54,429 bases of DNA from Tenacibaculum sp. L6 (GTDB lineage Bacteria; Bacteroidota; Bacteroidia; Flavobacteriales; Flavobacteriaceae), in NCBI RefSeq assembly GCF_028823685.1, contig NZ_JAPEHZ010000009.1:1-54429 (forward strand), read 5' to 3'. The stretch's first letter is position 1, and each line of letters opens with the position of its first letter. Positions 33,555 through 42,407 of the stretch are shown here, in pieces. The translations under genes were made by a program, and so were the position numbers. The notes beneath the pieces are model-generated. The model saw only the letters and a program-made list of their open reading frames with translations. It was not told where the DNA came from and made no database searches.

Positions 33555-34418
33555 GTGTCAAAAAACAAGAAAAAAAGAAAGCTTAAACAGAAGCTTACAG
33601 ATAAGTACAGACTGGTAATTTTAAATGAAGATACATTTCAAGAACGATTTTCTTTAAAGTTATCGAGGTTAAATGTATTTGTTTTTAGTGGAGTGTTTTC
33701 AATACTTCTTATAGTTTTAACAACGCTATTAATTGCATTTACTGGAATACGAGAGTATATTCCTGGTTACTCTTCAACAGCATTAAAAAGGAAAGCTACG
33801 AGGTTAACTTATGAAGCGGATTCTTTAAAAAACAGGTTAGCAATTATAGAAAGTTACACCAAGGCATTAAAACCCGTGTTAACAGGTGAAATAGAGCCTG
33901 AAAAAATAGATTCGATAACAACCGAAATGCAAACAATTGTAGTTGATGAAACTAAACTGCAAGCAACAAAGCAAGATTCACTTTTTAGAGAGAAGATAGA
34001 TAATAAAGATCTTTTTCCATTGTATGAAGGGGGAGAGAACAGAATAAAAAATGTATTCTTTTCACCTTTAACGGGTACTATTTCTCAGCCTTTTGATTTG
34101 AATGAAAAGCATTACGCAATTGATATTGTGGCGCAAACAGGCACTCCAGTAAAAGCTGTCGCGGACGGAACAGTAATTTTAGCAGAATGGACGGCAGAAA
34201 CAGGCTACGTGATAACGATTCAACACTCTAATGAGTTTATTTCTGTGTATAAGCATAACGGAACTTTATTAAAAGAGCAAGGAGATGTAGTAAAATCAGG
34301 TGAGGCTATTGCAAGTGTGGGATCAACAGGAGAGTTAACTACTGGACCGCATTTACATTTTGAGTTATGGAATAATGGATTTCCAGTAAACCCTACCAAT
34401 TATATAGATTTTCAGTAA
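33555..34418 (+). CDS. M23 (LytM-type) metallopeptidase, membrane-anchored
   Basis: A 287-residue envelope protein. A very basic N-terminus (Lys-rich, about 1-15) precedes a membrane helix (about 37-58), a coiled-coil stretch (about 70-100), and a C-terminal LytM domain. The domain carries the zinc-type motif 'HYAIDIVAQTGTPVKAVADG' and 'GPHLHFELW' with the HxH pair, so it is probably an active peptidoglycan endopeptidase. Start codon GTG at 33555; no ATG lies nearby in frame. The gene is monocistronic, downstream of nadD. Confidence 0.9.
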   Translation: MSKNKKKRKLKQKLTDKYRLVILNEDTFQERFSLKLSRLNVFVFSGVFSILLIVLTTLLIAFTGIREYIPGYSSTALKRKATRLTYEADSLKNRLAIIESYTKALKPVLTGEIEPEKIDSITTEMQTIVVDETKLQATKQDSLFREKIDNKDLFPLYEGGENRIKNVFFSPLTGTISQPFDLNEKHYAIDIVAQTGTPVKAVADGTVILAEWTAETGYVITIQHSNEFISVYKHNGTLLKEQGDVVKSGEAIASVGSTGELTTGPHLHFELWNNGFPVNPTNYIDFQ

Positions 34419-34486
34419 TAAAGAGTAGAGTACAGAGAGGTTGTCTAATAATCCAATCATCTAAAAATCTAACAATCTAAAAAAGA

Positions 34487-35986
34487 ATGAGCATTAAATC
34501 AATATTAGCAATTCCATTTGCAAAAATTGTACGAAAGCAAGTGTACAAATGGGCAAATGATCCACATAAAACACAAGAAAAAGTATTTCAGTATTTAGTT
34601 ACAGAAGGATGTAAAACAGCTTTTGGTAAAGACCACGATTTTGTATCAATCAATAACTATGAAGACTTTAAAAAACGTGTTCCTGTTAATGATTATGAAG
34701 GATTACGTTCTTATGTAGATAGAGTAGTTGAAGGAGAGGAAGATGTTTTATGGAAAGGAAAACCGTTGTATTTTGCTAAAACTTCAGGAACCACTTCTGG
34801 GGCAAAATATATTCCAATTAGTAAAGAATCAATGCCAACACATATTTCTGCGGCACGTAACGCTTTGTTGTTTTACATAGCAGAAACAAACGATGCTAGT
34901 TTTGTTGATGGAAAGATGATTTTTTTACAAGGAAGTCCAGTTTTAGAAGATAAAAACGGTGTGAAGCTAGGGCGTTTAAGCGGAATAGCGGCTCATTATG
35001 TTCCAAATTATCTATTAAAGAATCGCTTACCAAGTTGGGAAACCAATTGTATTGAAGATTGGGATGTGAAAGTTGATAAAGTAGTTGAAGAAACGCTACC
35101 GGAAAATATGACGGTGATTAGCGGAATTCCGTCTTGGGTACAAATGTATTTTGAAAAACTGATTGAAAAGACGGGGAAAACGGTTTCCGAAATTTTCCCA
35201 AACTTCAATTTCTTTGTGTACGGAGGAGTAAATTTTGAACCGTACAAGAATAAGTTTGAAGCGTTAATTGGTAAAAAAATAGATTATGTAGAGTTATACC
35301 CTGCATCAGAAGGATTCATTGCTTATCAAGATTCTCAAACTGAAAAAGGAATGTTGTTGCAGTTGAATTCAGGGATTTTTTATGAGTTCATCCCGGCAAA
35401 TGAATTTTTTGATGAAAACCCAACAAGAATTTCGTTAAAAGATGTTCAGTTAGGGGTTAACTATGTAATCATTTTAAATACGTCTGCTGGTTTATGGGGG
35501 TATAATATTGGTGATACGGTAGAGTTCACTTCTTTAAAGCCTTATAGAATTAAAGTAACAGGACGTATCAAGCATTTTATTTCCGCTTTTGGAGAACACG
35601 TAATTGGTAAAGAAGTTGAAAAAGCGTTGAATGATGCTATTAAAGGCACTGATATTAACATAAGTGAATTTACCGTAGCTCCGCAGGTAAATCCAGAAAG
35701 TGGATTACCATATCATGAATGGTTTATAGAGTTTGAAAATGAACCAGAGGATTTAGAGGGGTTAGCTGCTAAGATCGATGCTTCTATGCAAGAGCAAAAT
35801 GTGTATTACTTCGATTTAATTACAGGTAAAGTTTTACGTCCGTTAATTATTAGAAAAGTACAAAAGGGAGGTTTTCATGAGTATATGAAATCGATAGGTA
35901 AGTTTGGGGGTCAGAATAAAATTCCACAATTATCAGACAACCGAAAAATAGCGGATGTTTTGCAGAACTTTTTAATCAAAGAATAA
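34487..35986 (+). CDS. GH3-family protein (auxin-responsive GH3-like acyl adenylase)
   Basis: A 499-residue protein of the GH3 fold, an adenylate-forming enzyme family best known from plant hormone-amino acid conjugases and present in Bacteroidetes. Motifs: 'FAKTSGTTSGAKYIPIS' (the ATP-binding loop), 'FFVYGGVNFEPY', 'ELYPASEGFIAYQD' and 'YNIGDTVEFTSLKPYRIKVTGR'. The bacterial substrate is unknown. The 68-base gap before it contains a short-word repeat (AATCTAA/AATCATCTAA). It is followed after 3 bases by a MOSC gene and is probably co-transcribed with it. Confidence 0.88.
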   Translation: MSIKSILAIPFAKIVRKQVYKWANDPHKTQEKVFQYLVTEGCKTAFGKDHDFVSINNYEDFKKRVPVNDYEGLRSYVDRVVEGEEDVLWKGKPLYFAKTSGTTSGAKYIPISKESMPTHISAARNALLFYIAETNDASFVDGKMIFLQGSPVLEDKNGVKLGRLSGIAAHYVPNYLLKNRLPSWETNCIEDWDVKVDKVVEETLPENMTVISGIPSWVQMYFEKLIEKTGKTVSEIFPNFNFFVYGGVNFEPYKNKFEALIGKKIDYVELYPASEGFIAYQDSQTEKGMLLQLNSGIFYEFIPANEFFDENPTRISLKDVQLGVNYVIILNTSAGLWGYNIGDTVEFTSLKPYRIKVTGRIKHFISAFGEHVIGKEVEKALNDAIKGTDINISEFTVAPQVNPESGLPYHEWFIEFENEPEDLEGLAAKIDASMQEQNVYYFDLITGKVLRPLIIRKVQKGGFHEYMKSIGKFGGQNKIPQLSDNRKIADVLQNFLIKE

Positions 35987-35989
35987 TCT

Positions 35990-36547
35990 ATGAAAATTGT
36001 AGCAACAAATATAGGAGAGCGAAAAGAAATCGATTGGAAAGGAAAAACCGTTACTACAGGGATTTTCAAATTTCCTGTTGATAAACCTATTTTTTTAGAT
36101 GTTGAAAAAGTAAAAGACGATGCTATTTGTGACAGAGAACATCACGGAGGAATAGATCAAGCAGTTTACGCTTACTCAGAAAATCATTATTCATACTGGA
36201 AAGAATTGTACCCTAATTTAGGTTGGGAATACGGAATATTCGGTGAAAACCTAACTGTTTCTGATTTAGATGAAAGTCAATTACATGTTGGCGATACTTT
36301 TAAAGTAGGAGAGGTTGTTATTGAAGTAACGAAGCCGCGTCAACCTTGTATGAAACTTGGGGTACGTTTTAATGATATGAAAATTGTAAAACAATTTTGG
36401 CAGCAAGACTTACCGGGAGTTTATTTTAAAATATTGCAAACAGGTTTTGTGAAATCAGGTGATGAGTTTGAGCAAATAAAAAGCTGCCCTCAAAACCCAA
36501 CGATTGCTGAGGTGTACGCTGAAAAAAGAACTAAAAAAGGAATGTAA
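35990..36547 (+). CDS. MOSC-domain protein (YiiM-like)
   Basis: A 185-residue protein with the YiiM-type MOSC fold: 'REHHGGIDQAVYAYSENHY' near the N-terminus, 'YGIFGENLTVSDLDE', and the conserved Cys in 'KPRQPCMKLGVRF'. The family binds the molybdenum cofactor or transfers sulfur; YiiM reduces N-hydroxylated substrates. No partner gene is evident other than the upstream GH3 gene, 3 bases away. The 3' end faces the S41 peptidase gene with only 3 bases between them. Confidence 0.9.
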   Translation: MKIVATNIGERKEIDWKGKTVTTGIFKFPVDKPIFLDVEKVKDDAICDREHHGGIDQAVYAYSENHYSYWKELYPNLGWEYGIFGENLTVSDLDESQLHVGDTFKVGEVVIEVTKPRQPCMKLGVRFNDMKIVKQFWQQDLPGVYFKILQTGFVKSGDEFEQIKSCPQNPTIAEVYAEKRTKKGM

Positions 36548-36550
36548 GTT

Positions 36551-38113
36551 TTACTTAGCTTCCAGCTCAAACACTTTTTGCAGCATTTTATCATCTTGCT
36601 GATCTACTTTGTATAAACCTTCATCACTAAACAATTCACGAGCAATTAATACTCTCAAATTGCTGCGAAGTTGATTTTTTGTTCTTTCAGAAAGTCTGAA
36701 ATCTTTAATTTCTTCTAGAAACTTATTAGAAACGCTATGGTCTTTATCAAAGTTCTTAATAAAATCTTCTACTGTTATAGTAGCTAATTTTTTACGATTA
36801 TCATCAACGTATGAAAAAGCAAAATCGTTTAAAGGACGGAAGAAAATTGTAGGAATGTAAGAAGAGGTGTCTACCGCAACAAAATGATCTGGGATAATTC
36901 CACCACCACCATACACTATTTTTCCTTTAGGGGTTGTGTATTTTAAACTATCTACTGTTTTAATACTGTCTTTATTGAACAATTCACCATTTTCTATACG
37001 ATGCTCAAAATCGTGACTGTATTCTTCAGAGTCAGCTTCTGCTTTGTAAGGTTTTTGGATAGATCGACCAGTAGGAGTATAGTAACGTGCAGTAGTTAAT
37101 CGCACTGCAGAACCATCACCTAAATCCATTTCTTGTTGTACTAACCCTTTACCAAAAGAACGACGTCCGATGATAATTCCCTTGTCATTATCTTGTAATG
37201 CACCTGCTACAATTTCAGAAGCAGAAGCAGAGTTTTCGTCAATTAGAACATACAATCCACCATGTTCAAAATCGCCTTTATCAGTAGCGAAAGATTCAAC
37301 AACATCTCCTTTATTGTTTTTAGTAAATACAATAAGTTTTTTATCTTCTAAAAATTCATCAACAATATCGTTGGCAATATCTATAAAGCCACCGCCGTTA
37401 CCACGAAGGTCTAAAACTAAATCAGTCATTCCTTTCGTAAGTAATTTGTTTAAAGAAGTTTTAAATTCTACATAAGTGTTACGAGCAAAACGATCTAATT
37501 TTATATAACCAATACTGTCGTTTAGCATGTAAGCAACGTCAACACTTTTAATATTTACTTTACCACGATTAATGGTAATATCAAAAACACTGTCATTGGT
37601 TTTTCTATAAACCTGTAAATCAACTTTAGTGTCTGGCTTCCCTTTTAAGGCTTTCATTATTTGGGAAGTTTGTAGGTTTTTTCCATAAAGAGTGTCTTTG
37701 TCTGCGAGTAAAATTCTATCTCCAGCTTTAATTCCAGCTTCAATACTTGGTCCACCTTTAATAGGTTCTATAACGGTAATCGTATCACCAATCATACGAA
37801 ACTGAACACCAATACCTACAAAGTTACCCTGCATGTTTTCGGTAACTAATTGTAAGTTTTCCTTCGGAATATATACAGAGTGCGGATCTAATTTACCTAG
37901 CATTTCAGCAATAGCACCATCTAATAATTCATCAGTGTTAACGTTGTCAACATAATCACTTTGAATATAATCAATCAAACGTTTTATTTTACGTTCACTA
38001 GAAGTACTTTTACTAATAAAATTGCTTGAGTTTCCACCGCTAAAAAAAGTTCCAATAAGAATACCGAAAACTACTGCGATAGAGAAATATATAGGTAAAT
38101 TATTCTTGTTCAT
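36551..38113 (-). CDS. Carboxy-terminal processing peptidase (S41, CtpA-like)
   Basis: A 520-residue periplasmic peptidase with an N-terminal membrane anchor (about 7-25), a PDZ domain (about 90-180, 'GIGVQFRMIGDTITVIEPIKG'), and the S41 catalytic core. The Ser-Lys dyad is visible: Ser297 in 'DENSASASEIVAGAL' and Lys322 in 'SFGKGLVQ'. It processes or degrades envelope proteins by their C-termini. It overlaps the dCMP deaminase gene upstream by 14 bases, a conserved pairing I recall in flavobacteria. The length is long for the family; about 130 residues follow the catalytic core. Confidence 0.92.
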   Translation of the reverse strand: MNKNNLPIYFSIAVVFGILIGTFFSGGNSSNFISKSTSSERKIKRLIDYIQSDYVDNVNTDELLDGAIAEMLGKLDPHSVYIPKENLQLVTENMQGNFVGIGVQFRMIGDTITVIEPIKGGPSIEAGIKAGDRILLADKDTLYGKNLQTSQIMKALKGKPDTKVDLQVYRKTNDSVFDITINRGKVNIKSVDVAYMLNDSIGYIKLDRFARNTYVEFKTSLNKLLTKGMTDLVLDLRGNGGGFIDIANDIVDEFLEDKKLIVFTKNNKGDVVESFATDKGDFEHGGLYVLIDENSASASEIVAGALQDNDKGIIIGRRSFGKGLVQQEMDLGDGSAVRLTTARYYTPTGRSIQKPYKAEADSEEYSHDFEHRIENGELFNKDSIKTVDSLKYTTPKGKIVYGGGGIIPDHFVAVDTSSYIPTIFFRPLNDFAFSYVDDNRKKLATITVEDFIKNFDKDHSVSNKFLEEIKDFRLSERTKNQLRSNLRVLIARELFSDEGLYKVDQQDDKMLQKVFELEAK

Positions 38114-38528
38114 TTGGTAAATATGTCAATTCAACACCTGCTTTTTCTAAAAAATCTAATCCTGATCGGTCTTTGTATGCTTGTGAATATACTACACGTT
38201 TTATCCCTGCTTGATGTATTAATTTACTACATTGTTGACAAGGTGATAAAGTTATGTACAAGGTAGCACCTTTACAGGATTGTGTTGAAGATGCTACTTT
38301 TAAAATAGCATTGGCTTCGGCGTGTAATACGTACCATTTAGTGTAACCTTCTTCATCTTCACAAAAGTTTTCGAACCCAGAAGGAGTTCCGTTATAACCG
38401 TCAGAAATAATCATTCTATCTTTTACAATTAAAGCACCTACTTTTTTACGAATACAGTGTGAAAGTTGTCCCCATTCATTCGCCATTTTTAAATAGGCAA
38501 TGTCATATTTTAATTGTTTTTTCTTCAA
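38100..38528 (-). CDS. dCMP deaminase-type cytidine/deoxycytidylate deaminase
   Basis: A 142-residue zinc deaminase. The catalytic 'HAEANAI' (His and Glu) and the zinc-binding 'PCQQC' motif are visible with the spacing of dCMP deaminases, as is 'DGYNGTPSGFENFCED', typical of ComEB-like members. It feeds dUMP for thymidylate synthesis. It is transcribed with the S41 peptidase, whose start overlaps this gene's end. No strong promoter box is found; CTTAG and CTAAG around 38548-38562 form a short inverted repeat. Confidence 0.92.
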   Translation of the reverse strand: MKKKQLKYDIAYLKMANEWGQLSHCIRKKVGALIVKDRMIISDGYNGTPSGFENFCEDEEGYTKWYVLHAEANAILKVASSTQSCKGATLYITLSPCQQCSKLIHQAGIKRVVYSQAYKDRSGLDFLEKAGVELTYLPNEQE

Positions 38529-38597
38529 AATGTTTCGTGTGATTTTTTCTTAGTTAAGCTAAGGTAATTAGATTTGAATTAGTTAGGCGTTAATTTT

Positions 38598-39179
38598 TTA
38601 CCAAAAAACACGGTCGAACATCATTTGTAAAGCGAACCCGATAACGATAGACGACATGATTAAAATCCAATCACGACGATTTACACTAAAGATTGATTGT
38701 ACTAACGCACCGATTAATAAAATACCTAAAACAATGATAATTTGTGCTACTTCTACACCTAAAGCAAACTCAACTAAAGGTAAAAATTTATCAGAAGTTT
38801 TACCAATCATAATTTTAAAATAGTTGGAAAAACCAAGTCCGTGAATTAATCCGAAGAAAAGTGCAAAAAATAAATTCTGATTTTCTTTTCCTACCGATGC
38901 TTTTTTGGCAGTTAATACATTCATTAACCCTGTAATAAAAATAGTTAACGGAATTAAAAATTCGATTAAATCTGCTCGTACATTTAAAATTCCGTAGGCA
39001 GAAAGTGCTAGCGTTATCGAGTGTCCAATGGTAAATAAAGTGATTAACCATAAAACTTTTGTCCACTGTTTAAATTGATATACAACAGCTAATACGATTA
39101 AAAATAAAATGTGGTCATAGGCTTTAAAATCAAGTACATGAAACAAGCCCATTTTAAAGTAGAATATAAAATCGTTCAT
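38598..39179 (-). CDS. HupE/UreJ-like membrane protein
   Basis: A 193-residue inner-membrane protein with six hydrophobic segments. Conserved His-containing motifs of the HupE/UreJ_2 family are visible: 'HVLDFKAYDHILFL' (about 14-27), 'TIGHSITLAL' and 'GLIHGLGFSNYF'. HupE and UreJ proteins are nickel or metal permeases in some bacteria, but no hydrogenase or urease gene is in this window, and the Bacteroidetes members are uncharacterised. The gene starts 8 bases after the Lrp-type regulator gene, implying a shared transcript. Confidence 0.85.
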   Translation of the reverse strand: MNDFIFYFKMGLFHVLDFKAYDHILFLIVLAVVYQFKQWTKVLWLITLFTIGHSITLALSAYGILNVRADLIEFLIPLTIFITGLMNVLTAKKASVGKENQNLFFALFFGLIHGLGFSNYFKIMIGKTSDKFLPLVEFALGVEVAQIIIVLGILLIGALVQSIFSVNRRDWILIMSSIVIGFALQMMFDRVFW

Positions 39180-39187
39180 TCGGGGTT

Positions 39188-39649
39188 TTAAATTTTTATT
39201 TGTCGATCTATTTGTTGGTCTAAAGATATAAAAGTTTCGGTTCTTGAAACCCCTTTTATGGTTTGAATATCCTTATTTAACAGGTGCATTAAATCTTCAT
39301 TGTTCTTACACAGTATTTTAATAAAAATAGCATAGTTACCTGTGGTGTAATGACTTTCTACAATTTCAGGAATTTCTTTTAAACGTTTAATAGCTGAAGA
39401 GTATAAACTGGCAGAATCTAAAAACACTCCAACAAAAGCAGTGGTAGTATATCCTAAGGCTTTAGGGTTTAATACCATTTTATAGCCTTCAATCAAATCA
39501 GATTCGTCTAATTTACGCAACCGTTGATGAATGGCAGCGCCTGATATACCTACTTCGCGAGCAATACTTAAAATAGGAGTTCTTGCATCATTTACCAATC
39601 GTTTGATAATGATTTTATCTATTCCGTCAATTTTCAATTTTTTTGCCAT
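39188..39649 (-). CDS. Lrp/AsnC-family transcriptional regulator
   Basis: A 153-residue regulator with an N-terminal winged HTH (about 7-60, 'DKIIIKRLVNDARTPILSIAREVGISGAAIHQRLRKLDE' in pattern) and a C-terminal ligand-sensing (RAM) domain (about 70-150, 'GYTTTAFVGVFLD'). The family responds to amino acids or related effectors. A TATTTTTG box (39654-39661) is only 4 bases upstream, so the message may be leaderless and autoregulated. It shares its transcript with the HupE-like gene, which could be a target. Confidence 0.9.
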   Translation of the reverse strand: MAKKLKIDGIDKIIIKRLVNDARTPILSIAREVGISGAAIHQRLRKLDESDLIEGYKMVLNPKALGYTTTAFVGVFLDSASLYSSAIKRLKEIPEIVESHYTTGNYAIFIKILCKNNEDLMHLLNKDIQTIKGVSRTETFISLDQQIDRQIKI

Positions 39650-39653
39650 GTAA

Positions 39654-39661
39654 CAAAAATA
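39654..39661 (-). promoter_or_regulatory. Putative -7 box of the lrp-type gene
   Basis: The minus strand reads TATTTTTG, ending 4 bases before the start codon. The divergent promoter for the DUF2975-like gene lies 36 bases away, so the 103-base gap 39650-39752 serves both directions. Confidence 0.45.
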
Positions 39662-39696
39662 GCAAAAGTTTAATTATCATATAAAAATAAAAAATT

Positions 39697-39725
39697 ATTG
39701 TTTTTCAATAATTTTAATATATTTG
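39697..39725 (+). promoter_or_regulatory. Promoter of the DUF2975-HTH operon
   Basis: ATTG (39697-39700) and TATATTTG (39718-39725) are separated by 17 bases, matching the Bacteroidetes -33/-7 pattern. The first gene starts at 39753. Confidence 0.55.
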
Positions 39726-39752
39726 TGCAAGAAATAAAAAATATAAAATGTT

Positions 39753-40376
39753 ATGGAGACAAAAAAGATTTTAAAAAATGGATCACTTTTCTTGAAGTTT
39801 ATAATGTTAATACAAATAATTCTATGTGTAGGATTAGTGTTTATATACTTTGACTCTATGGTATCTCCTGAAAAATATAACTCACTAATTATTGATGAAA
39901 GTAGAAGATTGGTTTTTAACCATGGTATTGAAAAAGTACCAGAAACTTATGAGCAATGGGAGGCTACAGAAAAGTTTATACATTATAATTTATTAAATGA
40001 CTATTCTAAATTTTATATCATATGGACAAAAGTTGTAAAGTTTTTAGGGTACTTTTTTATACTATATTTTTTAAATCTTTTTTTAAAGAATACAAAAAGT
40101 TATGATTTGTTTTTTTGCTCTAATATTAAAATATTAAACAAAATTATATTATTAATAATAGCACTTTTTATAATAGATTTTGCTTTAAAAGGATTTACGT
40201 TAGAACCAATATCAATGGTTTTTAATGAAACAGATATACCGCATTTTGTAACAAAAGAAAGAGTAACATTAGATTTTATAATATACTATCCATTAGCCAT
40301 TATCTTCTTTTATATTTTAAAGGAAGTGTTTAAAAGAGGGAGAGAGCTAAAAGAAGAAAACGACCTAACCATATAA
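39753..40376 (+). CDS. DUF2975-like membrane protein A
   Basis: A 207-residue membrane protein with four hydrophobic segments (about 13-35, 85-105, 130-150, 173-195). The C-terminal 'EVFKRGRELKEENDLTI' is the hallmark end of DUF2975 proteins. A paralogous gene follows after 7 bases and ends almost identically ('SKELKQENDLTI'), so the pair arose by duplication or are two members of one family. A small HTH gene completes the set; DUF2975 genes are usually next to such a regulator. The function is unknown. Confidence 0.75.
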   Translation: METKKILKNGSLFLKFIMLIQIILCVGLVFIYFDSMVSPEKYNSLIIDESRRLVFNHGIEKVPETYEQWEATEKFIHYNLLNDYSKFYIIWTKVVKFLGYFFILYFLNLFLKNTKSYDLFFCSNIKILNKIILLIIALFIIDFALKGFTLEPISMVFNETDIPHFVTKERVTLDFIIYYPLAIIFFYILKEVFKRGRELKEENDLTI

Positions 40377-40383
40377 ACTAATT

Positions 40384-40887
40384 ATGAGAAAATTAAAAAT
40401 TTTAAAAAGCTTAATAGACTTTATTTTTATTGTATATAGTCTCATGGTTCCTTTTCTTGCTATAGGTATTCCTCTTATATTTTTTGTAACAGAACAAGGC
40501 AATTTTAAAATTATGGGGTTAGACTTTAATGTAGGTACAAGCATAACTTCAAAAGTATTTGTAGCAATTTTTTTGTTGGTGTATGTACTAGTTTATAATG
40601 CAGTTTATAAGTTTAGAGTAGTGTTAACAGAATTTGTTAGAACTAAGATGTTTTCAGAAAAAGTAATTACGAATTTAAAAGGAGCAGGAAATTTATTACT
40701 TATTTCAGGTGTTTTGATGATTGTTGCTAGAGTTGGTTTAAAGCTAACAACAACATCAACTATAAATTTTGATTTTGGAATTGGAGCTCATTATTTAAGT
40801 ATCTGTTTTGGACTTTTCTTTTTAGTGCTTTCAGAGATATTTAGAGTTTCAAAAGAATTAAAACAAGAAAACGACTTAACAATATAA
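40384..40887 (+). CDS. DUF2975-like membrane protein B
   Basis: A 167-residue, four-helix membrane protein (segments about 12-33, 52-72, 98-120, 130-152). The C-terminus 'EIFRVSKELKQENDLTI' matches that of the preceding gene and the DUF2975 family. It is shorter because the long extracytoplasmic loop between helices 1 and 2 of protein A is reduced. It sits 7 bases after protein A and 3 bases before the HTH gene. The function is unknown. Confidence 0.78.
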   Translation: MRKLKILKSLIDFIFIVYSLMVPFLAIGIPLIFFVTEQGNFKIMGLDFNVGTSITSKVFVAIFLLVYVLVYNAVYKFRVVLTEFVRTKMFSEKVITNLKGAGNLLLISGVLMIVARVGLKLTTTSTINFDFGIGAHYLSICFGLFFLVLSEIFRVSKELKQENDLTI

Positions 40888-40890
40888 GGT

Positions 40891-41097
40891 ATGCCAATCA
40901 TTGTAAACTTAGATGTAATGCTTGCCAAACGCAAGATGAAAAGTAAAGAATTGGCAGAGATTGTAGGAATTACCACAGCAAACCTATCCATCTTAAAATC
41001 AGGAAAAGCTAAAGCTATTCGTTTTTCAACACTAGAAGCTATTTGTAAAGCATTAGATTGCCAACCCGCAGATATTTTAGAGTTTGTAGAGGAGTAA
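40891..41097 (+). CDS. Small HTH regulator (YozG/Xre type)
   Basis: A 68-residue Cro/C1-type DNA-binding protein: 'VNLDVMLAKRKMKSKELAEIVGITTANLSILKSGKAKAI' contains the helix-turn-helix (written as pattern), and it ends in 'CKALDCQPADILEF'. This YozG-like form typically neighbours DUF2975 membrane proteins, as here. I infer that the pair forms a membrane-sensor/regulator module, by analogy only. It ends 28 bases before umuC, so read-through into umuC is possible. Confidence 0.88.
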   Translation: MPIIVNLDVMLAKRKMKSKELAEIVGITTANLSILKSGKAKAIRFSTLEAICKALDCQPADILEFVEE

Positions 41098-41125
41098 AAA
41101 CAGAAGATTCTGTACCTTTACAATT

Positions 41126-42382
41126 ATGTATGCGTTGGTAGATTGTAATAACTTTTATGCTTCTTGCGAACGGGTTTTTAATCCGAATTTGCAAGGAAAA
41201 CCCGTGGCTATTTTAAGTAATAATGATGGGTGTGTTATTTCAATGAGTGATGAAGCAAAAAAATTACAGCTTCCATTTGGAGCTCCAATTTTTAAGTGGG
41301 ATCAGTTTTGTAAAGACAATCAAATTTCAGTGCTGTCGTCAAATTATCCGTTGTATGGTGATATGAGTGCGCGGGTGATGAAAATTTTAGAACAATTTTC
41401 GCCCGATGTAGAGGTGTATTCTATTGATGAAGCTTTTTTACAATTCAAAGGTTTTGATGAGTATAATTTGAATTCTTATGGAACTGAAATAAGAAGTAGA
41501 ATTTTACAATGGACAGGTATTCCAACTTGTGTAGGAATTGCACCTACAAAAGCATTAAGTAAAGTAGCAAATAAAATAGCACGTAAGTTTCCGAAAGAAA
41601 CAGGAGGAGTCTATGTGATAGATTCCGAAGAAAAAAGAATCAAAGCGTTAAAATGGACTCCTATTGAAAGTGTTTGGGGAATTGGAAGAGGTATACAAAA
41701 AAGACTACAAGCTAAAGGATGTGTAAAAGCGTATGATTTTACACAGTTAAATGATGATTGGGTGCTGAAAAATTTATCCATTACAGGCTGGAAGTTAAAA
41801 AAAGACTTAGAAGGAGATTCGAAAATTGAATTAGATGAACCTGCCAACAAAAAAGCAATAGCAACAACCCGAAGTTTTGAATATACATTTTCAGATTTAG
41901 ATAATATTAAAGAAAGAATTTCTACGTTTGCAGCAAGTTGTGCAGAAAAATTACGAAAGCAAAATTCTAGTTGTCATATGGTAATTGTATTATTGCGTAG
42001 CGATTATCATAAAAAAGACACAGAGCAACATCGTGTAAGTAAAACAGTAGTGTTTCCGTATCCGACCAATTCAACACTAACAATTTGTAAAAGCGCGGTA
42101 CAAGCAGTAACAACTATTTTTAAAGAAGGAATACACTACAAAAGAGCAGGAGTTATTGTAACAGGATTGGTGCCTTCAGATAATTATCAATTAGATATGT
42201 TTGCAAGTGAAAATCCGAAGCACGCTTCTTTAATGAGTGCGATTGATAAAATTAATCAGACTTATAAAGCAGATAAGATTAAATTAGCCAATCAAGATTT
42301 ACGGCGTACTTGGAAGATGCGTCAAGAACGATTATCACCCAAGTACACAACTAATATTAACGATATTATCAAGGTAAAGTAA
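41126..42382 (+). CDS. umuC: DNA polymerase V catalytic subunit UmuC
   Basis: A 418-residue Y-family translesion polymerase. The N-terminal 'YALVDCNNFYASCERVF' and the catalytic 'EVYSIDEAFL' carry the acidic residues of the active site; helix-hairpin-helix 'SVWGIGRGIQKRLQAKG' and the little-finger domain follow. The C-terminal about 50 residues ('PSDNYQLDMFA...') match the DUF4113 tail typical of UmuC. Unlike the E. coli umuDC order, umuC precedes umuD here. A near-consensus TACCTTTA is at 41113-41120. No LexA-type operator could be identified. Confidence 0.94.
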   Translation: MYALVDCNNFYASCERVFNPNLQGKPVAILSNNDGCVISMSDEAKKLQLPFGAPIFKWDQFCKDNQISVLSSNYPLYGDMSARVMKILEQFSPDVEVYSIDEAFLQFKGFDEYNLNSYGTEIRSRILQWTGIPTCVGIAPTKALSKVANKIARKFPKETGGVYVIDSEEKRIKALKWTPIESVWGIGRGIQKRLQAKGCVKAYDFTQLNDDWVLKNLSITGWKLKKDLEGDSKIELDEPANKKAIATTRSFEYTFSDLDNIKERISTFAASCAEKLRKQNSSCHMVIVLLRSDYHKKDTEQHRVSKTVVFPYPTNSTLTICKSAVQAVTTIFKEGIHYKRAGVIVTGLVPSDNYQLDMFASENPKHASLMSAIDKINQTYKADKIKLANQDLRRTWKMRQERLSPKYTTNINDIIKVK

Positions 42383-42407
42383 GTTTAGTTAAACAACAAA
42401 CAATAAG

